Below, piece after piece: positions 43,278 through 51,500 of a stretch of DNA of 64,000 bases (positions within the stretch are counted from its first letter, which is position 1; each line of letters opens with the position of its first letter). This DNA comes from Tritrichomonas musculus (Eukaryota > Parabasalia > Tritrichomonadida > Tritrichomonadidae). The position numbers were made by a program, and so were the translations under genes. The stretch spans positions 3,534,001-3,598,000 of the forward strand of contig JAPFFF010000007.1 in the NCBI GenBank assembly GCA_039105265.1. The letters run 5' to 3'. The notes beneath the pieces were generated by a model that worked only from the letters and a program-made list of their open reading frames with translations, did not search any database and was not told the DNA's origin.

Positions 43278-46052
43278 TTAATAAACACCCTTTGCTTTAA
43301 CCAGAATGTTGGCTTCACCACGACGTCTATTTTTGTCTGCTTCAGCTTCTGCCTTGTACTTCAGATAATCACTCTTTGGTTGATATATGACTTCTTGAAT
43401 ATTGATTGCAACCATTTGGGCCCAGTCCTTCTTGATTTCCTGTAATTGACCAGCATATATATCATTAACGATATCGTCAAATGGTGCTGGTTGATTCATA
43501 TTCCTAGTCATTCCCTCTCGTATTGACATACCAAATCCCCAATCAAATATAATTGTTTCTATAAACTTGATTAATTGTTGGAGTTTTGGATGCCATTTGC
43601 TACCGTTAGCTGCCTCTTCAGTTAAGTCTCCAGTTTCTAGATTAACAGCTGAGCCAATAACCGTATTTACGAACTTTACAACAGCAGGACCCAAACTTGC
43701 ATTATATTTATCCTTATTTACACGACGCCATGCAGCCCATCGTGCATATGTAAGGAATTTTCCACCAAATTCTTGTGATTGTTCAACAGAATACTTCATT
43801 GGTTGGTCGAAATAGTATATGAATATGGTATTAGCAACAGTAAGATAATTGGTAGCCTTCTTGAGATCCTGAAGAACAGGATTAGAATAAGTCTGGCTAT
43901 TCCAAAACAACTTCCATACATGTGAGAATGCAGAAGCCCAATATCCATTAGGTGTGAGTCGCTTACTGATACGTGGCTTTGGTAAGCCCTTTTTACCATA
44001 TGCGGCCGTTAGTCTTTGCATATTATCAGTTTCTGTAAGTACATATTTGCCTTCTTTCCAATCAACATTATTGATTGATTTATTAAATTGTTTAGCAAGC
44101 CATTCATTAAATGGTTCATCAAGTCTAGCCTTCTTTGTCGCATGGGTTGTTTTCCACACTTTCTTGTATGGTGATGCGAGAACAAGCTTATAACCATTAA
44201 CAATTGCAGGAACACCTCGTTTATCTACTAGGACAATATCATCAACCTGGTCTCCATTGAGGTCGGTGATTTTATTATTTAATGGGTCTCGTGCGTTCGT
44301 GCCTAATAATCTATATTTGGGAGTTCCATCTTTATCCAAATGGTTTCTGCAATATTCCTGTGCTGTGTCACGTGAAGCAGCATTTGGAATATACTTAACT
44401 CTGTAGTTCCCATTAATGATGATATCGAGGAAATTCTGTCTGCGTTCAGCTGAATTACCTGTTAATGATACTGAACCATACCTATCACTTATACGGTCTG
44501 TTATGACACCATAATTCAAATCACCACGAGTTCCTCTGCCGGATCTCTGAATACGAGCCGAGACATCATAAGGAGCAAACTGGCTAGTATCAGTGATTTT
44601 TGCAGGCTTTAAGACTGATTCTGGTGCAATGGTGAGCTTTTCATAATCATGTGTTCTTGACTTACCAGATTTTTGTCGAGCTGGTGTACGTGCATATTTA
44701 AATTTTTTGTCTACTTGTACATCATTCAAATCAATATCAAATAGATCATCATCACTAACATCTTCAGCTGCTGGTGCATCGTTATCATTAGCGTTGGGGA
44801 CTTCCATAGTTTCTTTAGGTGAAGAAAAAATGTTATTATTTGTATACTCGATTTCAGGGGATATATTTGTCATCAATTGGGATGTCGCTTTGGGTACCGA
44901 TCCAGGGATATCCCCTAATGGAATCTCGCTAGGAACTTCGCTAGGAACTTCGCTAGGAACTTCGCTAGGAACTTCGCTTGGATCTCCTGAGGGTTTCGAT
45001 TTATGCGATTTGCTATTAAGCTTATTTACTAGATTGAGCTTATCTAATATATCACGGGTATCTTCATATTGACCTCTAGAAATATATTCATGTAATGAGG
45101 CTACCAAATCTTTTGTTTTAAGGTCATCACTAGACTGTGGATGGATAGCCCTATTATAGCATTCCGTAAGTCCATCATATGAGTCCTCACCCAAAACACC
45201 GAAATTGCGAAGTGCTTGCAAATCATGTTTGAGTGTTTTGTTGAATGTAGTCATAAGTCTATCCATATTACTCTCACCTGGCAAATTGGTCAGGGATTGT
45301 AAGAATTCCTTATTGATTTCAGCTTCGATATCTTCATAGGTTTTAACAGTTGTAATGCATTTCCGTATACTAGATACCTCTTTATTGGTTTTTGGAGACC
45401 TTATGATATCGGCTTGCTTTTTCTCGATTGAATCCAAGTTACGTATGATATTATCAACCATATCTCGTACCTCTCGAATCTCAATTTGGTTTAGTTTGCG
45501 GGGTGCATATTTATCGGGGTCATCAGCAATGCGATAGTATTTGGGTAATACATTAAGGATTTGTTCGGGGAGTATATCTTGAGTCTTAAGTGCATCCATA
45601 TCAACACTAATTCGAGCTATTCGATTGGGTGTGAGTATTTGGAATGGACTCATATCACCTTCTTCCTCCTCCTCCTCAAATTCTAGCTCAATAGGTTCCT
45701 CAAATTCGGGGATATCCTGTTGGAGTTCCTCGCTTGGGACTTCGCTTGGGACTTCGCTTGGATCTCCTGGGGGTTTCAAATGTCGCTCCAGATCTTCGAA
45801 GAATGCTGTATATACAAGTAAATTAACATACAATTTCGCAAACTGATCTGGGTCATTTATGTTGGTGCTTTCCCATGCATTTTTCATATCTTCAAGCTTA
45901 TGCGATACCTCATCCGTGTACAAATCTGGCCTATTGATGGCGGCTATTATATTATAGACGATTGCATTTGGTATTTTGCATTTTTGTACCATACACCTAA
46001 GAATCTCTCGGTATGTGGGGTCCTTGACTCCACTATTAATTACGGTAATCAT
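43278..46052 (-). CDS. Large protein with calcium-loop-like motif (C)
   Basis: 924 residues. Two DPSEVPSEVPSE-type repeat tracts (about 100-112 and 355-375), acidic patches (EEEEEEGD near 130), helical domain, then the conserved half shared with B: NFLDIIINGNYRVKYIPNA, DLNGDQVDDIVLVDKRGVP (about 600), GYKLVLASPYKKVWKT and a long helical end. Divergent with the fibre gene by 18 bases, the same pairing as in B, so the two are probably co-regulated and may work together in the virion. Family unrecognised. Confidence 0.7.
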   Translation of the reverse strand: MITVINSGVKDPTYREILRCMVQKCKIPNAIVYNIIAAINRPDLYTDEVSHKLEDMKNAWESTNINDPDQFAKLYVNLLVYTAFFEDLERHLKPPGDPSEVPSEVPSEELQQDIPEFEEPIELEFEEEEEEGDMSPFQILTPNRIARISVDMDALKTQDILPEQILNVLPKYYRIADDPDKYAPRKLNQIEIREVRDMVDNIIRNLDSIEKKQADIIRSPKTNKEVSSIRKCITTVKTYEDIEAEINKEFLQSLTNLPGESNMDRLMTTFNKTLKHDLQALRNFGVLGEDSYDGLTECYNRAIHPQSSDDLKTKDLVASLHEYISRGQYEDTRDILDKLNLVNKLNSKSHKSKPSGDPSEVPSEVPSEVPSEVPSEIPLGDIPGSVPKATSQLMTNISPEIEYTNNNIFSSPKETMEVPNANDNDAPAAEDVSDDDLFDIDLNDVQVDKKFKYARTPARQKSGKSRTHDYEKLTIAPESVLKPAKITDTSQFAPYDVSARIQRSGRGTRGDLNYGVITDRISDRYGSVSLTGNSAERRQNFLDIIINGNYRVKYIPNAASRDTAQEYCRNHLDKDGTPKYRLLGTNARDPLNNKITDLNGDQVDDIVLVDKRGVPAIVNGYKLVLASPYKKVWKTTHATKKARLDEPFNEWLAKQFNKSINNVDWKEGKYVLTETDNMQRLTAAYGKKGLPKPRISKRLTPNGYWASAFSHVWKLFWNSQTYSNPVLQDLKKATNYLTVANTIFIYYFDQPMKYSVEQSQEFGGKFLTYARWAAWRRVNKDKYNASLGPAVVKFVNTVIGSAVNLETGDLTEEAANGSKWHPKLQQLIKFIETIIFDWGFGMSIREGMTRNMNQPAPFDDIVNDIYAGQLQEIKKDWAQMVAINIQEVIYQPKSDYLKYKAEAEADKNRRRGEANILVKAKGVY
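44929..44976 (-). repeat. 12-bp coding repeats (PSEV tract)
   Basis: Four direct copies of ctaggaacttcg. A related shorter array (cttgggacttcg) lies near 45731-45760 in the same gene, so the gene carries two separated PSEV tracts with matching 'cttggatctcctg' edges. Confidence 0.8.
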
Positions 46053-46070
46053 AACTTTATTTTATAGTAA

Positions 46071-48533
46071 ATGTTTAGTATAGAACAGAGTGGATTTTCA
46101 ATAAAAGCAGCCACTATTGACGAGTTACTAATAGAGTACATCAAAAAGTATGCATGTATGTGCCATAATGGGTCCAATGGCTCAAATATAACTGGTCCCA
46201 ACCAGGAGCAAATCAAGGAACTCATTACGAGTACAGTTGGTGAGCATCTCGAAAAATATGCATTAGCCAAGGACCTTGAGTCATATGCTTTGCAAACCCA
46301 GCTATTCGACTATGTGAAAACCGAGGATTTCAATACGGAGCTGCTGAAGTATGCGCTATCTAAGGACTTGCAATCGTATGCCAGTAGTGAAGATGTGGAT
46401 GGTGCCATTGGGGAATTACGTGATTACATCGCCAAAAACTGTGCGCTATCTACTGAAATACCTGAGGTCCCTGAGAACATCGTTACGAGTGATTCATTGA
46501 GTACTGCTTTGGAACCATATGCGAAGCTTGCGAACTTAAGTGAGTACGTGAAGACCCAGGACCTCCCTGAGATACCCACAGATTTGGTTAATGGATCTGC
46601 ATTGAGTACTGCGTTGGAACCATATGCTTTGACAACAGATATGACCCATGCTATTGATCAAGTGAAAGGCGATATCCCAGAGATTATTGAGGGTCAAACA
46701 ACTATTCAATTCACAATCGTCAATAATACAATCCCTGATTTGGACTACGACACATATCATGAACTGATTGAGCAATATGGGTTGGATATTGTCTCATCAG
46801 ACAGTTACTATACGGCCCATTATGTTCACGCAGACTATTCGTACAATGACGATGATGATAATCTACCCTCTCAGATACTGCGTATCGACGGAAGTAGTTC
46901 TGGTCTATGGATTCTGTATAACTCCCATGAATTAATCAATCCAGGAACTGGTGATACACCGGAAATACTGTCATGTTCAATAACCAAAACTGTCGAACCA
47001 ACCGACAAAAACGCTTATTCGGCGAGATATGTGTCGAACACTTATGCTCTCAAAGCGGATATCCCAGAACCAGTTGACTTGACACCATATTATACTAGTG
47101 CCCAGGCTGATGAGAAGTTCGTCGATGAAGATGAGCTCGCATATGAATTAGATAAGTATGAGACCAAGGATGTGGCTGATGGGAAGTATGCGAAGCTTGC
47201 GAACTTAGGTGAGTATGCATTGAAAACGGATATCCCTGAGATCCCCACAGATTTGGTTAATGAATCTGCACTGAGTACCGCACTATATGGCACTGAATTG
47301 AATATTGAATATCCAGCAAAATTATCTGAGGGTGCATATATTACCCCTAAGCTACCCAATGCTGGAGTTCATTTGGTATTTGATGTTAATTGGGGTGATA
47401 ATCAAGATGATGATATAATGCATATTGATGTAGTATTTAAACCAAATGGTTCTACTAGCACATTTGACAGCATGGACGGGTATGATAGCAATGGCAAACG
47501 CATTGATAGAATAATATGGCGTCATGATGATGGACAAATTGTATATGTATCGTATATTGCAGCACATAGAAATAATAATCCTATAGCATATAATTTCATT
47601 AGAGCACAAATCGAATCACCATTTATCAAAGACTCGAATGTTGTTGATGAAAGTCCAGAACGATTCACAATTCAATGTGCGCAGAATGATAGTGGTTGTG
47701 TAATCCCAGATGAATATATCAGAAGGGTATTAACAACCAAAAATATTATCGTGAAGTTCAAACGAAATGCCGAAGATGCATCATATGAAGAAGCCGAATA
47801 TACGTATTCTGGACGAAATGGTGCAAATCTCATATACAAATCAACCGGGGGTGATGCGACAGCTCTCAACCCCTCTGGGGGTGAATCAACCGGGGAAGAA
47901 TCAATAGATATTCGTGTAGGTACACGTGTCGTCTCATTGAGAGCCACGGATGATACACTGACCAATATATATGATGCGTCTATCACATTAATCAGCAACC
48001 AACCTGTGAGCGATGATATGATTACTTCGGTGAAATATGTTGATGGGAAATATGCATTGAAGTCATATGTTGATGAACTTCACGCAATCGCCAGTACAAC
48101 CATCACCCACTACTCTCCAATCGAGTCATCGGTTAACACCATCACCGATTTCGTCATTGGAGCTCCAGTATATATGACCGGTAAGGTGTATCATCGTGAG
48201 GACTCGAAATGGGTACCTAGCACTGAAGCTGACACCACTGATTGCATATGTAGTGTGAAGACCACTGGTACCTGGAAGGAGTATGTTGGTATATGCGTCA
48301 GAATCGATGAAGCCAATGGTTGTATCACATTCGCCACTCATGGGGATTACATGGTTAAGGTTGAGGACTCCTCATGCTATTCCATTGGGGATGAGGTATT
48401 CATTGATAACGCTGATAATAAACTGAAGATACTCACTGGTGAGACCGCGATAACCTCAAAAATAAATCGTATGACAGTGGGTATCATAACTGGTATCATC
48501 AACGGATCCACATTAGCTGTGTTTAAGGCCTAA
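46071..48533 (+). CDS. Fibre-like, probable receptor-binding protein (C)
   Basis: 820 residues. N-terminus MFSIEQSG as in B; shaft with many YAL/LSEYVKTQDLPEIP units and ALSTALEPYA repeats; two beta-rich blocks whose DNA is close to (46680-47030) or nearly identical with (47290-47990) the B fibre; C-terminal knob GAPVYMTGKVYH, TTGTWKEYVGICVRID, GDEVFIDNADNKLK. One B block of about 120 residues is absent. Likely a trimeric attachment protein by analogy with phage fibres; not demonstrated. Confidence 0.7.
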   Translation: MFSIEQSGFSIKAATIDELLIEYIKKYACMCHNGSNGSNITGPNQEQIKELITSTVGEHLEKYALAKDLESYALQTQLFDYVKTEDFNTELLKYALSKDLQSYASSEDVDGAIGELRDYIAKNCALSTEIPEVPENIVTSDSLSTALEPYAKLANLSEYVKTQDLPEIPTDLVNGSALSTALEPYALTTDMTHAIDQVKGDIPEIIEGQTTIQFTIVNNTIPDLDYDTYHELIEQYGLDIVSSDSYYTAHYVHADYSYNDDDDNLPSQILRIDGSSSGLWILYNSHELINPGTGDTPEILSCSITKTVEPTDKNAYSARYVSNTYALKADIPEPVDLTPYYTSAQADEKFVDEDELAYELDKYETKDVADGKYAKLANLGEYALKTDIPEIPTDLVNESALSTALYGTELNIEYPAKLSEGAYITPKLPNAGVHLVFDVNWGDNQDDDIMHIDVVFKPNGSTSTFDSMDGYDSNGKRIDRIIWRHDDGQIVYVSYIAAHRNNNPIAYNFIRAQIESPFIKDSNVVDESPERFTIQCAQNDSGCVIPDEYIRRVLTTKNIIVKFKRNAEDASYEEAEYTYSGRNGANLIYKSTGGDATALNPSGGESTGEESIDIRVGTRVVSLRATDDTLTNIYDASITLISNQPVSDDMITSVKYVDGKYALKSYVDELHAIASTTITHYSPIESSVNTITDFVIGAPVYMTGKVYHREDSKWVPSTEADTTDCICSVKTTGTWKEYVGICVRIDEANGCITFATHGDYMVKVEDSSCYSIGDEVFIDNADNKLKILTGETAITSKINRMTVGIITGIINGSTLAVFKA
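47870..47880. repeat. Hairpin in C fibre gene
   Basis: CCCC-TCT-GGGG, aligned with CCCC-GGA-GGGG of B at 27605-27615 and followed in C by about 15 extra bases (ESTGE region). Confidence 0.55.
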
Positions 48534-48538
48534 TGTAG

Positions 48539-48560
48539 GTCGCAGCAATTTTGCTGTCAC
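48539..48560. repeat. CAGCAATTTTGCTG hairpin, copy 2
   Basis: In the 33-bp spacer between the convergent fibre and polymerase stops: gtcgcagcaattttgctgtc then ac. Its position between two gene ends could make it a shared transcript end signal. Confidence 0.7.
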
Positions 48561-48566
48561 CCAAAT

Positions 48567-51500
48567 TTAGAGCATAATATAGTCCCCTGATGTGAGCCCA
48601 TGGATGAATGGTGCACAGGATTGGTTCTCGAGGACAATCATTTTGGTGTGTGTCCCGGTGAGAGCATTCTTGTTTACCGTGATCTTGGACATCGTCATCT
48701 CACTGATTTTGCTCTGGATTTTGGTATTGCGAGTCAATTGCAGATTGATATTTTTGCCAACCTTCACACCACCATTGTCGATGATGTCCTTGTAATCATC
48801 ACTTGTAATACGGTTTTTCTTGAGGGAGACCCCCTTGAGTTTGAGTGCCTTGGTTACAGCTCCACTATTAAATATGGTGTAGCACTTGGGGGCTAACGCA
48901 ATCATATTCTCACCATATTTCTCAATGCAGAGACCCAGTATTTTCTTCTCATCAGCGATTGTGTTTATATTGGGGTTCGGCATGAACTTATATATGTTCT
49001 CATCATAGAATGCCCTATTCTTGATGATGTATTTGAACTCTTGATCAGACCCCTTGGTGTCATCACCAGCAACCGCAAAATACGCACTATCAGTGTCCCC
49101 CTCTATGAAATGGAATCGCTCCACATCAAGGCACTTGTACATGAACTCGTATATGAATGTGAGATACCAGAATTTGGCATTATCTAGAGTCCAGAATGAT
49201 TCCTGAAGGCATGTCGTGCATTTGAAGCTCTTTGGGTTCATCTGGAGTAGATAGTTGTCATCACTCAATTTGGTGCCACTGACATAGTTGTCGTAGATGA
49301 TATTCTGGAAGGTCTTATCGCGTGAGCATATCTTGATTTTGGAGAACTTCTCGGTGTTCATCCCATCGTACCCATATGAGCCATTCATGCTGATCTTGTA
49401 GAACTTCTCATTCGACACACTCAAGTCGCTTTCAGCGTCATTCCCCCCAGCAGCTCCTGATATGATATCCTGACGGCGTTTCATGAACTCGCTAACGAAT
49501 GGGTTGAATCCGCGATGAGCCTCGTATGTGGTGAGACTCTTGATATCCTCGATGACAAGTCCATGGTCGAGGAGGAACCAGAGGTAGTAGTTCGAGAATG
49601 TCTGATAGGTGCCCATTGTATCAACACTCATGGTCAGCTTCCGTTCAGTTTTGTCAACAGATGGGAGCTTATTGCGAGTCATGTAGTCGTGCATATATGG
49701 GCCAATTGTGGCCTCATCATTGGTGATATCGAAATTGCGAAATACAGGTGGGAAATTGATGAAGTAGTTGATTTTGGATATTGGGCATTTCAACATGACC
49801 TCCGCTTTGAATAGGAAATCGGGGTGTTCTTGGTACTTCTGGCTGTTGTTGATGATACCCATACATGTGTTGTAGGTCTTCATATTTTTGGTACCATCCT
49901 TGTACACCTCGAATCGCTCTATCATGGATCCTGGCATATACATGACTCCCCCGTGATATGGGTTGGCATCATGTTTGGTTGAACTGAATGCAGATGGGTA
50001 TAAGCTGTTGAAATCGACTCCAACAATATGAGTCATCGTGTGTGGAGTATCATATGAGATTACCTTGTGATCAACGGCGTTGTATCTAAAGCGGTTTATT
50101 TTGGTATGACCCTTGATGTTGACACGGTGCATGACATTGGATAGGCCACCAGTGATGTTGTTCCGTAAGCTGTAATACTCCTGTTCATCGTTGATGAGGG
50201 TTGGGAGATGCATCATCTTGCAGTACTTCTTCAGCTGAATTCGGAGTTTGGTTATATTGGGGTCATCACGGCTGCGAAGTCTGTTGCATTCCGCACAAGC
50301 GAGTTTACAGTTGCTGAGTTCATGGCCGATATCATTATTGATTCTATCGAGAGTGGGCTTATTGGTCCATGTGAAGTGCTCACCACAAAGATGACACTTG
50401 CCTGTATCTGGATTGTTGTACATCTCCATGAACTTATCGAATTGCTCCTCACAAACACATTTATCGAGGTTCCTGGGTTTGTCCTTATGAGATTGATTAT
50501 ATTTGACATCCTGGTTATAGTAGTTCTCGCATTTGAATCGCCACCACTTGAGATTTGGTTTGAATTCGTTAATGGGATTCTGTATAGAGTATTCAGCATT
50601 TGGAGAATGGAATTCTTCCTCAAATTCCTTATATGCGAGTGCATACTTGATACAGGATGCATTCTTGCTTAGCGATAGGTTTGAGATGAGGTCCACGTTG
50701 TACTGAGCATTGAGTGCAATCAGGTTGTCAATGGGTTTGATCATCATCTCGACATCATTATCATTGTATGCAAGTAGGTAGTCCCATCGGGTTTCATAGT
50801 TTTTGGCATCCTCGAGATATAGTTTGTAATCATCTGGTGTCAATGGGTTCTTCTGGTTGAGATAGCTGTAGAACGCTTCATACTCAAATGGCTCTGCTTT
50901 TGAGAGGACCTCATTGTAGTTCTCAGTGTTGATGGCTTCATATGGGAACACACCCTTCGAGCTATTCTCGATCCCGCCGAAGTCTACCCCGAATTGCCGT
51001 AATGTACCTCCAGCGACGAATGATTGTGCGTCGATGAATCGCAACTTGGTATCGTATTTGGGTGACTTCAATATGAACTGCTTCAATGAGGATGTGGTAC
51101 CAATGATACTGTTGGGCTCAACACTCCAGAGTGTAGTTCCCGCTGAACTGTAGTTGAGATACTCCTTGAATAGGTTGCTATCGAATCTACTCGAGTTGAA
51201 TCCAAATACGGTTATCACATTCAGGTTGCGATCAATGGTTTTGAGATTGTCAACTGGTTGATTGATGAAGGATTTCATATATTGAACCTTATCGTGATAC
51301 ACTTTCTGGGATTGTTCAAACAACCACTCAATCCACTTGATGATGAACTCAGTTGAATCTCTTAATGAGAAGTGCTTTGTGGTACAACCAGATTGCGATT
51401 TGACACATGATGATACACTAAGGGGAATCAGTCGTGAGTTGATGGATGTGGATGAACCAATAGATGCATTCACAGGCTGTTCAACTGTTTCGAAATCGTA

